56,885 bases of DNA from an uncultured Planctomycetota bacterium (GCA_900318195.1 ONJR01000119.1:1-56885), one strand, 5' to 3'. Counted from the first letter of the stretch, positions 17,659-27,170 are shown. The notes: generated by a model not told the origin, from the sequence alone. A program made the numbers and translations.

Positions 17659-17686
17659 ATTATAGCGTAGAGCCTACCTCTGTCAA
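17659..17686 (-). promoter_or_regulatory. Near-consensus promoter TTGACA-N16-TATAAT
   Basis: TTGACA (17681-17686) and TATAAT (17659-17664) are both exact consensus with a 16-bp spacer. The promoter begins nine bases past the stop of the SUMF1-like gene and drives toward the structured RNA and the TM1266-hydG operon. Confidence 0.82.
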
Positions 17687-17694
17687 GCGGGGTT

Positions 17695-18465
17695 CTAACG
17701 CACGTTACGGTAAGAAGAAGTGATAATAGCGAGCCTCAAGCCGCAGTTATCGCCTCGATAGGTAGAAAGAAAATTAAAGCGGCTAGCAGATCTGCAATTT
17801 TCAGGCACGCTACGCCAACTGCCGCCGCGCGCGACCCGCTCCGCCGTGCGCGCGCCACCGGATGGATCAACGTCTTGATTGAGCGTATAGTCGCCGTAGT
17901 AATCGTTCGTCCATTCGCAGACGTTGCCAAACATATCGTAGAATCCCCATGGATTCGCTGGATAGCTTCCGACGTCTGTCGTTGTTCTGCCCTTGACGTC
18001 GGCGTTGACTTTACCAAAATTGCCGTCTTTTTCTGAAGCCGTGTCGCCAAAATAATATGGCGTCGACGTACCAGCGCGACACGCGTATTCCCACTGAGCT
18101 TCTGATGGAAACGCATAATGCCAACCTTCTCCCAAAAAACGCTGTAGCTCGTGAAAATATTCTTCAGCGTTGAGTTTCTCGATGAAGGTCGCGCAATCAT
18201 ACCAGCTAACGCTCTCCACTGGCGCTTGTTTAGAGCCGGGGTATTTACTAGGATTCTCGCCGACGACTGCCCGCCATTGCGCTTGGGTTGTCGGGTAAAG
18301 ACTCAGATAATAAGGCTTGGTAATGTTGACCTCGTGAGAAGTCTCGTCGGCGAATCGTCGTAATTCGCTCTTAGGACTCCCCATAACAAACTTGCCAGGA
18401 GAAACAAGCTTGAATTTCATTCCGAGCGAGTTAGCCCAGATCTCAGGCGCGACGTGTGTTGGCAT
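17695..18465 (-). CDS. SUMF1/formylglycine-generating-enzyme-like domain protein
   Basis: A 256-residue SUMF1 (FGE-sulfatase) domain protein: MKFKLVSPGKFVMGS at the start, VSWYDCATFIEKLN, FPSEAQWEYACRAG, GFYDMFGNVCEWTNDYYG, ARGGSWRSVPENCRSASR and NCGLRLA at the end. True formylglycine-generating enzymes carry a reactive cysteine pair in the GGS(F/W)xC....C region; here only one cysteine remains there (NCRSASR), so sulfatase activation is doubtful and another role of this fold is more likely. The ATG at 18465 is preferred, with AGGGAGAG ahead; the frame could extend 11 codons upstream into the preceding gene. No signal peptide is seen. It follows the CAP surface protein by 13 bases, so is co-transcribed. 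Confidence 0.83.
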   Translation of the reverse strand: MPTHVAPEIWANSLGMKFKLVSPGKFVMGSPKSELRRFADETSHEVNITKPYYLSLYPTTQAQWRAVVGENPSKYPGSKQAPVESVSWYDCATFIEKLNAEEYFHELQRFLGEGWHYAFPSEAQWEYACRAGTSTPYYFGDTASEKDGNFGKVNADVKGRTTTDVGSYPANPWGFYDMFGNVCEWTNDYYGDYTLNQDVDPSGGARTAERVARGGSWRSVPENCRSASRFNFLSTYRGDNCGLRLAIITSSYRNVR

Positions 18466-18478
18466 TCCCCTACTCTCC

Positions 18479-21400
18479 CTACTTCTTAGAAGCGCCAATC
18501 CTTTGATAGGGCGTCAAAATAGGCGACAAATCAATTTGAAGCGTCTCTTGCGCGTCAAACTCGCTTTGATCGCCAGTCGCATTTGCCACCGTACGACGTT
18601 CCAAGCCGATGCGTGAAAGCGCCAAGGACGTGATCGTTTCGTCGTCAAGGGACAAGTCGTCATTTGCCGACGTTGCAAGTAGCGTGGCGTCTACCAAGCG
18701 TTCGTCTGAAAGTAATTGTTTCGACGCTACGTTTTGCCAAGCGAGCGTATCTTCGAGAACTGCGCTGGAAATTACGGAAGAAGAGTTCAACTTCTTCCAA
18801 AGCGGCGCGCGTAACACCCAATTCGTCGATAAATCGGTTATCGACTGATAGTCAGAGTCAGTTTTGATCGTATACGAGTCAGGAAGTTCTACGTTAAAGC
18901 GCGATTCCGCGTAAGGATGTAGACCTGAAATTGTGAGCGTCTTCGCGTTATGGATCAGAGTCTCACGGTTAGCGCCCGTATCGTAAGCGGTAAGCGCGCC
19001 GACGCTAGCGCTGAAGTAAGACGAAGTTGAAAACTCGCCGCTGAGCGTTACCTCGCCAATGCTCTCGGCTGGGGTTATTATCGTCCGCTCGACCCCCATA
19101 ACGACGCGTGTGTACGGAGTCTTGGCATAAGAAACTGATTCGTCAGAAACCTCGTCTGTTGTTTCCTTGCCCGATTCTGACTCTGCTACCAAGTACTCGC
19201 CTTGCACAATAGAAGAGCCGTTTGAAATAGAAACTGTTATGTCGTCCCCTGAATCAGTTGCGTAATATTCGTCGTCGCCGCCGTGATTGAAGAGAACAAA
19301 AGAGCGGCTAAAATTAAGCGCCGATAATTCAAAACCGCCGCCGAGAATGGAAAGCGAACCCGCGCTGGTTTCAAGCCGATCATTATAGACGGAATCTTCT
19401 ATATATGCATAATCGTTGCCGCCGCCACCGTCGATGCGAACTGTGTTCACATTTGAAAAGTTGAACATCTTGCCGTCCGACGTCTGGAAATAGCCGATAC
19501 CGTTTGCGTAATACAAATAGTCGTAGCCTGGCGTGCCTGATAAAACAAGCTCTTCATTTTCATCGGCGCCGTTGTATGTAATGGTGGCAAAACCTACAGT
19601 TGTGAGACTAGGAGCGCCGTCGAGTCTCGTTTCTACCGACTCGTCGTCAAATGAAAGGCTCGAATGAGAAGACGGAGGTAAAGTCGTTACGACTTCTATG
19701 TCAGGAAGCGTCGCACGGAGAGACAAACCGGCTGAGGTATAATCTGGCTCAAGACTCCATTGCCAGTCGCCGATCTGAAGATCGAGACCAACTCCCTGCC
19801 ACATCAGCTGAACTACGTCTTCGCCTGCGTCTTCTAGAATTGGGTCGACTAATACGACTTTTTCATCAGACAGCTCCAATAGTCGTGCCGAGACAAGCGT
19901 AAGATCCTCGGGGGATTCGACCGTTATCCAGTATAGGACGTCAGGATCCGCAAGCCATTGCACTCGACCGCCCGTCGACGTTACGCTAGAATTAGCTATC
20001 GGTTCTGAGTCGAATTCATTGGCGCGCACAGTTATCTTTGCGCCCTCGGGAAGCGCAAGGACGTCGGTGTTCCACGTGAAAAAGCCTTCCGCTTTGGGCT
20101 TGAGCGTAAACAAGTATCTGCGTGCGCCAGACTCCGTCGAAAGAGCTTCGGTTAGTTGGTATTTATCAACTATGCCGAGCGCGACAGGGGAATCGTCGTC
20201 ATAGATCGTGCCCTTGACGAGAGAGGACTCATTGGTAACATATGCGTTTTCTACGTCGACCAATTCCAATTGGAAATAAACAAAAGGCTTCTCAAAGCCG
20301 CCGTCTTCCAAAGCGCTAACGCCCTCGGGCTTGAGGGAATCGTAATTTCCCAAAACATAGCATTCAATTTCGGCTGTCGTTTGTCCCGCTGGAATAACGA
20401 TAGGGTCTCCTTTGGAAACGACGAAATCAGCGCCTTCTACCGCCGTGCCGTCTAGCGAGACGTTGAAATTAAGAGACACGTCGAGTCGTGCGGGCGAATC
20501 GAGTTCGACTGTAAACGTATGGCGCGCCGCGCCGGCGTCGCCTTCGTATGCGGTCATTTCATTCACCGTCATATTAGGCAATTTCGTCGGCTTAATTGAA
20601 ATAGACAGCTTCGCCTCGTTACTCCAGGAGGCTCCGTCGTAAACTGAAATCAAGACGCTGTGTTCAGAAGAAACGTCGCAATATTCCTTAGCGTTAAAGT
20701 AAGAGAGGGACGAAATAGCGTCAACGTAGTCTTCCAGCGTGCCCGTACCGCTAATCGTTATAACTCCAGACTGTTCCTCAAAAGAGGCGCGCAATTCAGA
20801 ACCTGAAATCAAAATGTCAAGCGTCTCGTCAACTCCGTCTGGACGCGCCTCGAAGCATATTTTGGCGCCGTACAGGTACGCCGAGTCGTTGTCAGTTATC
20901 GTTAGGTTGGAAGCCGCAAGCGCGTCGATAGGTTCTTCTGAGCCTTCGATAAAAACAACTGTATAATCGTTGCCTTCGGCAGAACCGTTGAGATCTACTG
21001 TCGGAGCTATCATACCAGCGTCGCCAACCCTAAAATCGAGCTTTTCGTTGACGCCGTCTATGATGGATATTGTCTTAGAAATAGCCGTTTGAAATTGATC
21101 GCCCGAAACCGTTACTCGGTATTGTCCGTTAACAAGAAAGAGTTGATAACCGCCGGAATTCCACGTGTGAAGCGTAACAGACTCGTTTCCGCTTCCATCC
21201 AGTCGTTCGATCAAGACGTCGACTTCGCCGACGCCTTCGCCAGAATCGTAGAAGAGATCGGCGTTGGCGTCGTCGTAGACCACTCCTAGCAAATAAGCGC
21301 CGTCCGTGCGAGCTCCGTCGAGACTCGTACCGAATTCACTTGTTGTGAGCGATGGTCCTACGCTTTTGTTCGTTTGCAAGATGGAAACGCCAACCTCGCT

Positions 21401-22129
21401 ATAATTGGCGTTGATCATAGCGTCGCGATGCAGGTGCGAAGGAACGCCCCAATCGACGGCGAAGGACGCGAGCATATACGAGGCGACTGAAAAATTCTCG
21501 TACGCGCTAAACCCACCGCCAACATTTTCACTGTAAGAATACGTCTCGCCGTCCGCGTTTACGCCAGACACAAATCCCGCCTTCGCGAGGCGCGTCGCAA
21601 GATTCTCTTCGCCGTTGCACTGATGACTAATTTCGTTCTTCGTTCTCATATAGGAGGTATGAGAAGCGGCGGCCGACATAAGCGACGCGTTGAACGCTAA
21701 GGGCGTTGTCGCTGACAGCGAACGCCATTCGTTAAGAAACTGCGAAATGGAATCTTTGGGGTAAGAGTTCAAAAGTATCGCGTCGTTGACAAGGGTATTA
21801 TACGCAACAAGTTCGTCTTCACCGTAAGATCGGAAAATACGCGCTAGTTCGCCCTGAGGATCCATACGAAAACGATTGATCTGTTCAAGCAACTCTTGTT
21901 CGTCAGCCGAGGGGGAGACGGTAGAAGACGCGAGGGAATACCACGACGTTTGAGCCTCCGCACTGTCGCCTGCTACCGCAGACGCGACATATTCCGAATC
22001 TGAAGCGACACTAGGAGACGACGGCTCGGCAGCGAGAAGTCCGTCCGCAGACAATAGCGTTCGAGATTCTAACGATTCTACTCGCAAAACGCGCGTGCGA
22101 GATGGAGCGCTCTTCTTGAATATCGTCAT
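18479..22129 (-). CDS. Giant secreted protein with LEPR-XLL motif, CAP/SCP, SdrD-like and Calx-beta domains
   Basis: A 1216-residue exported protein. Residues 12-30 (RVESLESRTLLSA) match the LEPR-XLL-type N-terminal motif of planctomycete surface proteins. Residues about 77-255 are a CAP/SCP domain (EQELLEQINRFR, ASHTSYM with H157, EISHQCNGEENLA with H169, YSENVGGG). About 276-370 resembles an SdrD-like B domain (GVVYDDANADLFYD). Later parts resemble cadherin-like and Calx-beta domains (VNEMTAYEGDAGAARHTFTVEL). The acidic, Ser/Thr-rich chain is typical of calcium-binding adhesins. AAGGAGAG is a good ribosome binding site. The C69 peptidase gene lies upstream and the SUMF1-like gene downstream. 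Adhesion or matrix binding is a guess. Confidence 0.85.
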   Translation of the reverse strand: MTIFKKSAPSRTRVLRVESLESRTLLSADGLLAAEPSSPSVASDSEYVASAVAGDSAEAQTSWYSLASSTVSPSADEQELLEQINRFRMDPQGELARIFRSYGEDELVAYNTLVNDAILLNSYPKDSISQFLNEWRSLSATTPLAFNASLMSAAASHTSYMRTKNEISHQCNGEENLATRLAKAGFVSGVNADGETYSYSENVGGGFSAYENFSVASYMLASFAVDWGVPSHLHRDAMINANYSEVGVSILQTNKSVGPSLTTSEFGTSLDGARTDGAYLLGVVYDDANADLFYDSGEGVGEVDVLIERLDGSGNESVTLHTWNSGGYQLFLVNGQYRVTVSGDQFQTAISKTISIIDGVNEKLDFRVGDAGMIAPTVDLNGSAEGNDYTVVFIEGSEEPIDALAASNLTITDNDSAYLYGAKICFEARPDGVDETLDILISGSELRASFEEQSGVITISGTGTLEDYVDAISSLSYFNAKEYCDVSSEHSVLISVYDGASWSNEAKLSISIKPTKLPNMTVNEMTAYEGDAGAARHTFTVELDSPARLDVSLNFNVSLDGTAVEGADFVVSKGDPIVIPAGQTTAEIECYVLGNYDSLKPEGVSALEDGGFEKPFVYFQLELVDVENAYVTNESSLVKGTIYDDDSPVALGIVDKYQLTEALSTESGARRYLFTLKPKAEGFFTWNTDVLALPEGAKITVRANEFDSEPIANSSVTSTGGRVQWLADPDVLYWITVESPEDLTLVSARLLELSDEKVVLVDPILEDAGEDVVQLMWQGVGLDLQIGDWQWSLEPDYTSAGLSLRATLPDIEVVTTLPPSSHSSLSFDDESVETRLDGAPSLTTVGFATITYNGADENEELVLSGTPGYDYLYYANGIGYFQTSDGKMFNFSNVNTVRIDGGGGNDYAYIEDSVYNDRLETSAGSLSILGGGFELSALNFSRSFVLFNHGGDDEYYATDSGDDITVSISNGSSIVQGEYLVAESESGKETTDEVSDESVSYAKTPYTRVVMGVERTIITPAESIGEVTLSGEFSTSSYFSASVGALTAYDTGANRETLIHNAKTLTISGLHPYAESRFNVELPDSYTIKTDSDYQSITDLSTNWVLRAPLWKKLNSSSVISSAVLEDTLAWQNVASKQLLSDERLVDATLLATSANDDLSLDDETITSLALSRIGLERRTVANATGDQSEFDAQETLQIDLSPILTPYQRIGASKK

Positions 22130-22281
22130 GGACTCTCCTTATTTAAATTTGACTAGACTTTGCTTACGCGAACCAATACCAACGACGCGAGAACGCGACG
22201 TTGATATTGGACAATTTTGATTTGCCATAGTTCCTGTCAAATCTGGAAAACGCGCAAATCTCGTTCGCTTCATGCAAACTT

Positions 22282-23946
22282 TTACTTTTCGTTATCTGGT
22301 AAAACGTACCGCTCGCCGCTCTCTTGAACTGCGCGACGCAACCAATCTTCTGGGTAACCGACATTAGGATACTTACCGTCGGGAGTTCGCGTATAGCCGT
22401 CGTTGAACTTAACAAGGAGCGCGTTGGCAAGCTCTTCCCAACGATCGCGCGCTTTTTCGGTTTGCATCTGCGAATAGTCCGTGAGGAATTCAATTGCCAA
22501 TTGCGGATCTGCTTGAGCTAATTCGGTTGCGCTCTTTTCGATCGCGGGCTGGACGCGTAGAAAATAGGTTTCAAGTTCCTCTTGGACGGCTTTAATATCA
22601 GGAATCATTTCCTTGTATCGCGGATACGCGTAGTTGGCGACGAAGTTAAAGGTCCACCATCCCGATTTGATATCAAAACGCGTAATCGTTCCCTGGTTAG
22701 TCGAGGGCGGAACGGCTGTTGACGCCGCATAGATTGGCGAGTAACACGTGGTATACGTATCGTCCCAACCGAACCAGACGAGTCCACCGACAACGTCTGG
22801 CAGGTCTGCTGTCGAGCGCGTTATCATAGAGAAGCACGTTTGTTGCGTTGAAATCGGACGCTCCCACGCGTACTTCTTACCGTCGACTTCCCAATATAGT
22901 GGTCGACAGCGCATTGGATAGCCGAACGGACCGGCGTCGACGCCCTCTGAGAGGTCGAATTCCGTACCGTCGAAATGATCGCGCATGAGCGCGGCGACGT
23001 CGGCGGTCGAGAGTTTCTTGTCGGGCTTAATCGACCAGGGATAGGGTTCGGCTCCTTCAACGCCTTGCGCGTAATCAACCGGTAGATTTAGCGAGGGCGC
23101 GGCGCGGCGAAACATACTCCAGACCCGCTTTTCACAGACTCGACGATCGCGAACGCCATTGACGCCGTATACTTTGTAGAAGGAGAATTCTCCGTCGGTT
23201 TCAGGAGAGTACAACCCCTTTTCGATTGCGAACGACTCGATGTTTTTCGAGTAAATACAGTTTTCTGGATCGTTTTTGGGAAAGACTCCAATGCGCGCTA
23301 GGTTAGCGTGAGCGGTGATTTCGCCGTCGGGAACACGAAGAGCGACCCAAACACAACCCTTGTTATTGTCTTCGCTAGTCGAACCCGTGCCGCAGATTTC
23401 GAAAATCCACGCTTCGTTCTTATCGCAAACTGAGATCGACTCTCCTTCGTCAATATATCCGTATTCGTCAACGAGTCGTCCCATAAGCTCGACCGCCTCG
23501 CGCGCCGTTGAAGCGCCCTGGAGCGCCGCCGTCATTAGTTCGGGGTACTTAAATTTTCCGACCGTGTTGTATAGCTCTTCGCGTCCACCCCAAGTTGTTT
23601 CTGCAATGGCAACTTGGCAGTCGTTCATAATTCCCTGAAAAGAGTCGATGACATTTTCGCCGCAGAAACCAAGAACTTTGTGCGTTGGCACGCCGTCCGG
23701 AAGGACGTCGGATCCGCCTAATGGACGCGTCGTGCCGTCGGACGCCTCGAGAATCATAAGACGACCGAAAAAACCGGCGGAATCGGCCGTATAGGTAACC
23801 ATGCACGCATTTTCAGAGGACGCGCCCTTGGTTACGATCAAGTTCGTACACGCAAACACTGAGCGACCAAGTAACGCCGAAGCGTATAACGAAAGAAAAA
23901 GGACAAACGCGCTCGTTAAGCCGAACGCTCTAGCAAAATACTTCAT
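22282..23946 (-). CDS. Secreted C69 family dipeptidase
   Basis: A 554-residue member of peptidase family C69/U34 (dipeptidase A-like N-terminal nucleophile hydrolases). After a signal peptide (about 1-32, hydrophobic core LTSAFVLFLSLYASALL) C33 begins CTNLIVTKGAS, the expected N-terminal cysteine nucleophile; AETTWGGREEL and ISVCDKNEAWIFEICG are family segments. It would cleave dipeptides or short peptides outside the cytoplasm. The ATG at 23946 fits the signal peptide better than a TTG 21 codons upstream; the Shine-Dalgarno is weak. It precedes the CAP surface gene by 152 bases on the same strand. Confidence 0.87.
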   Translation of the reverse strand: MKYFARAFGLTSAFVLFLSLYASALLGRSVFACTNLIVTKGASSENACMVTYTADSAGFFGRLMILEASDGTTRPLGGSDVLPDGVPTHKVLGFCGENVIDSFQGIMNDCQVAIAETTWGGREELYNTVGKFKYPELMTAALQGASTAREAVELMGRLVDEYGYIDEGESISVCDKNEAWIFEICGTGSTSEDNNKGCVWVALRVPDGEITAHANLARIGVFPKNDPENCIYSKNIESFAIEKGLYSPETDGEFSFYKVYGVNGVRDRRVCEKRVWSMFRRAAPSLNLPVDYAQGVEGAEPYPWSIKPDKKLSTADVAALMRDHFDGTEFDLSEGVDAGPFGYPMRCRPLYWEVDGKKYAWERPISTQQTCFSMITRSTADLPDVVGGLVWFGWDDTYTTCYSPIYAASTAVPPSTNQGTITRFDIKSGWWTFNFVANYAYPRYKEMIPDIKAVQEELETYFLRVQPAIEKSATELAQADPQLAIEFLTDYSQMQTEKARDRWEELANALLVKFNDGYTRTPDGKYPNVGYPEDWLRRAVQESGERYVLPDNEK

Positions 23947-24156
23947 TTCAATTCTACACACTATAATGCGCGTTTGCACGCTAGGTTTGAGTACTTCAAG
24001 GGAATGCAAGTAAAAGCCTGCAAAATTCGCCTACTTTACAATTTTAGTCCCTCGGATCGGTAAAGTCAAGCGCTCCGAATAACGCTCGCAGCCGATATGG
24101 AAATCCTTTTCTGATTCTTTTCTAGAAAGCGTCTTTATTTTCTCAGGCGACTCTGC

Positions 24157-24355
24157 TATAATCCGACGTTGAGCGTCGTGCAGAGCGCAACGGAGCCGGT
24201 GACGTCAAACGCGAATTGCGGTCGGCTCTGGCAATACTGGAAGGTAATTCAAATCCAGTTACGCGTACGCAACGCGCTAAACTCAAAAGAAGTCACTATG
24301 GAATCGTCTTATGACGCGCTTCCTGAAACGCCGTTCATATAGGAGAGATTACGTT
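24157..24355 (+). promoter_or_regulatory. Extended -10 promoter and structured leader of the first metallophosphatase
   Basis: TATAAT at 24157-24162, preceded by TGC (extended -10), should start a leader of about 190 nt before the ATG at 24356. Three hairpins are visible: CGACG-TTGAG-CGTCG (24164-24178), GAGCCG (24193-24198) with CGGCTC downstream, and ACTGGA with TCCAGT (24236-24259). No known riboswitch class was recognised. The leader ends with GGAGAG before the start codon. Confidence 0.45.
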
Positions 24356-25654
24356 ATGGGAAATTGTGAAGGATTTAATCGACGCGCATTTTTAGGGTCT
24401 GTCGCCGTTGGCGTGGGAAGTTCCGCTATCCTGACGTCAAACGCTCAAGGACAGGAGAACAAGGGGCAAGAGAATGCGTCCGCTAAGCCGGAACAGACTC
24501 AGCAGTTTGTAGCGTCATACCCGATCTTGCAAAACGTAACAGAGACGAGCGCCTCGATTGCATGGGCGCTCAACACGCCGTCGACGGGATGGGTTGAATG
24601 GGGAACGACGCCAGCGCTTGGCAAGATTGCGCGAAATTCGGAATTCGGACTCAATCCATTCGAAGAGGATTTCCTATCCGCTCGCATCTCTGGTCTGGCG
24701 CCAAACACGAAATACTACTATCGTACCGCAACGGCGGCGTTCAGCTATCGCACTGCTTACGACAAATCGGCGACGGAACCACAATATAGCGACGTTTATT
24801 CCTTTACGACGTGCGGTCCAAACGCCAAGTCGGGTTCATTCTTCGTTATGAACGACACACACAACACGATACCGACCATTCGCGAGCACGTCAAGTTAGC
24901 AGACGAGCTCAAGCCCGACTTCATTCTCTGGAATGGCGACCTCTGTTCCTTCTATATGGACGCGCAGCATATTAAGGAGAATATCGCCAACCCCACTAAC
25001 TCGCCGTATGCCGCAGAGAGACCGATTATATTCGTACCGGGCAACCACGACAGGCGAGGTTCATGGGCGCGCAACCTCAAAAAGTGCCTCACGACTTGGG
25101 AACAGGACGATCCAAAGTTCTACTCGCTAGGATATAATTACGCGTTCCGACAGGGTCCGATCGCCGCTATCTTACTCGATACTGGCGAGGATAAGCCTGA
25201 CTGGCATCCGGCGTGGTCCGAGATGGCAAATTACGAGCCATACCGAGAACTGCAAACCGCCTGGCTCATGAAAGCCCTGGAAAGACCGGAAATCAAATCT
25301 GCGCCATATATTGTCGCGTTCTGTCATATTCCGCTTTATGACAAGAATCCGAAAGCAAACCCGGGCAATATTCTTGATCGCTGGGCGTCCTTCCAATGGC
25401 CGTGCTGTCAGATGTGGTCGCCGCTCTTCGAGAAATACGGCGTACAACTCGCTGTAGCCGCGCACCAGCATCGTTTCAGCTATGCTGAGCCGACAAAAGA
25501 TCGTTCGTGGGCGCAAATCGTTGGAGGCGGTCCGGAGATGGCGAACGCATGTTCGATCTATTGCTACGCCGACGAGAACGAAATGAAACTGACGTGCACT
25601 AAGCTCGACGACAAATCTGAACTGGGATCATGGACTTATAAACCGCGCGTTTAA
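24356..25654 (+). CDS. Tat-exported calcineurin-like metallophosphatase with PAP-like N-terminal domain, copy 1
   Basis: A 432-residue protein. MGNCEGFNRRAFLGSVAVGVG is a twin-arginine signal; ATAGGAGAG supports the ATG at 24356 over one 15 codons upstream. A fibronectin-III-like purple-acid-phosphatase N-terminal domain (YPILQNVTETSASIAWAL to YYYRT) precedes a calcineurin-like phosphoesterase domain with metal motifs NDTHN, WNGDLC, GNHDRRG, CHIPLYD and AAHQHRF. It would remove phosphate from esters in the periplasm or outside. A paralog follows after a terminator. Confidence 0.88.
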   Translation: MGNCEGFNRRAFLGSVAVGVGSSAILTSNAQGQENKGQENASAKPEQTQQFVASYPILQNVTETSASIAWALNTPSTGWVEWGTTPALGKIARNSEFGLNPFEEDFLSARISGLAPNTKYYYRTATAAFSYRTAYDKSATEPQYSDVYSFTTCGPNAKSGSFFVMNDTHNTIPTIREHVKLADELKPDFILWNGDLCSFYMDAQHIKENIANPTNSPYAAERPIIFVPGNHDRRGSWARNLKKCLTTWEQDDPKFYSLGYNYAFRQGPIAAILLDTGEDKPDWHPAWSEMANYEPYRELQTAWLMKALERPEIKSAPYIVAFCHIPLYDKNPKANPGNILDRWASFQWPCCQMWSPLFEKYGVQLAVAAHQHRFSYAEPTKDRSWAQIVGGGPEMANACSIYCYADENEMKLTCTKLDDKSELGSWTYKPRV

Positions 25655-25687
25655 AAGCTCGAATAAAATCATACGTTCGAGAACGCG

Positions 25688-25721
25688 ATAAGACGCCTTT
25701 CTCGCAAGAAGGGCGTCTTAT
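25688..25721 (+). terminator. Intrinsic terminator after the first metallophosphatase
   Basis: ATAAGACGCC pairs with GGCGTCTTAT in a long stem extended by a C/T and A/G rich middle, followed by T-rich sequence. It lies 34 bases past the stop. Confidence 0.75.
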
Positions 25722-25743
25722 TTGGATCGTTTTTGAGGTTTCC

Positions 25744-27144
25744 ATGAGACTATTATCTTCACTTTTTCGAGCGAGCAGGAGGACGGTCAACGAAGGTATT
25801 GCTCTGGGTCGTCGCGCATTCCTATCGAGATTTACCGTTATTGGGGTCGCAACAACCGCTCTGTTACCGAGTCGGAGCGACGTCATGGCGATCGACGAGT
25901 TGCCAGAGGGAATAACGCCTTCGAATCCAAGGGAACTGCTCTACCCTACTCCGGAGAATCAAAGCGTCGTATTCGCGCCGGACTCAGGAAAGTTTGCTGC
26001 GTCCTATCCGATTTTACAAAATATTACGACCGATAGCGCGTCGATCGTTTGGGCGCTCAATACGCCGTCAACGGGATGGGTAGAATGGGGAACGACGCCA
26101 AACCTGGGTAAGTTTGCGCGAAACTCCGAATTTGGCCTCAATCCTTATGAACAGGATTTTCTTGCCGCTCGAATTACAGGGTTAGCGCCGAACACGACCT
26201 ACTACTATCGTACCGCGACTTGCGCATTTTCTTATCGATCGGCGTACGACAAAACGTGTGAATCTGCTCAGTACAGCGACGTCTATACGTTCAAAACGGC
26301 GGGTCCGAACGCGGACAAGGTTTCCTTTGCCGTTATGAACGACACGCATAATCAGATTAAAACGATTGAAGCGGCGCTGGACAGGTTTGACGAACTCAAC
26401 CCGGATATGCTTGTATGGAACGGCGACCTATGTCATCGCTACCCATCCTCCTACATTGTCAAGACGTCGATTGCCAATCCGTGCGATCGACCCTATGCCG
26501 CTGAAAGACCTGTCATTCTTTCAAGGGGAAACCACGATCGCTGGGGACCGTTCGCCCACAAGTTTACGCAGATTTTTACGCCCTGGATTCAATCCAATCC
26601 AAGGTTCCGCTCGTTAGGGTATAACGTCGCGTTACGGTTCGGTCCGCTTGCTATGATTGTGCTTGATACGGCGGACACAAAGCCTGATACCGCCGAGTCA
26701 TGCCAGGGAATTTACTCCTCTACGCCCTACCGCGAACTACAGGCGGCGTGGCTAAAAGAAGCGCTCATGCAATCAGAAATAGCAAACGCGCCATATTTAG
26801 TCGCGTTTTGTCATATTCCACTCTTTGATCATGATCCTAAGGACGGTAAAGAACATACGAACGGGGAGCTTAAATGGACGCCTTACCATAACGCGGCGCG
26901 TCATTTTGGACCGTTACTGGATCAATATGGAGTTCAGCTACTTATCGCGGCGCACCGACATAAGTTTGCGTACTCCGAAGCGACTCCAGAACGCCCTTGG
27001 GCGCAATTACTAGGGGGCGGTCCTCTCTTAGAAAACGCTACCTGCATTTATGCTGAAGCGAACGCTCGCGAACTCGTCGTTACGTGCGAGAAATTAAGCG
27101 ACCGCTCAACCCTAGGGGCATGGAGTTTTAAACCGCGCTTTTAG
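25744..27144 (+). CDS. Tat-exported calcineurin-like metallophosphatase with PAP-like N-terminal domain, copy 2
   Basis: A 466-residue paralog of the preceding gene with a longer N-terminus: GRRAFLSRFTVIGVA at about 23-37 is the twin-arginine signal, followed by a short linker. The PAP-like N-terminal domain (YPILQNITTDSASIVWAL to YYYRTATCAF) and metal motifs NDTHN, WNGDLC, GNHDRWG, CHIPLFD and AAHRHKF are all kept, so it should be active. It starts 23 bases past a terminator, so either readthrough or its own promoter drives it; only a weak TGAGG lies ahead of the ATG. Substrate preference probably differs, because the linker and loops vary most. Confidence 0.87.
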   Translation: MRLLSSLFRASRRTVNEGIALGRRAFLSRFTVIGVATTALLPSRSDVMAIDELPEGITPSNPRELLYPTPENQSVVFAPDSGKFAASYPILQNITTDSASIVWALNTPSTGWVEWGTTPNLGKFARNSEFGLNPYEQDFLAARITGLAPNTTYYYRTATCAFSYRSAYDKTCESAQYSDVYTFKTAGPNADKVSFAVMNDTHNQIKTIEAALDRFDELNPDMLVWNGDLCHRYPSSYIVKTSIANPCDRPYAAERPVILSRGNHDRWGPFAHKFTQIFTPWIQSNPRFRSLGYNVALRFGPLAMIVLDTADTKPDTAESCQGIYSSTPYRELQAAWLKEALMQSEIANAPYLVAFCHIPLFDHDPKDGKEHTNGELKWTPYHNAARHFGPLLDQYGVQLLIAAHRHKFAYSEATPERPWAQLLGGGPLLENATCIYAEANARELVVTCEKLSDRSTLGAWSFKPRF

Positions 27145-27170
27145 CCGCGTAGGTCAGATTTCAAAACAAG

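Noticed and set aside
17695..18465. True formylglycine-generating enzyme
   Set aside because: Only one cysteine remains in the catalytic region and no sulfatase is nearby, so only the domain family is claimed.
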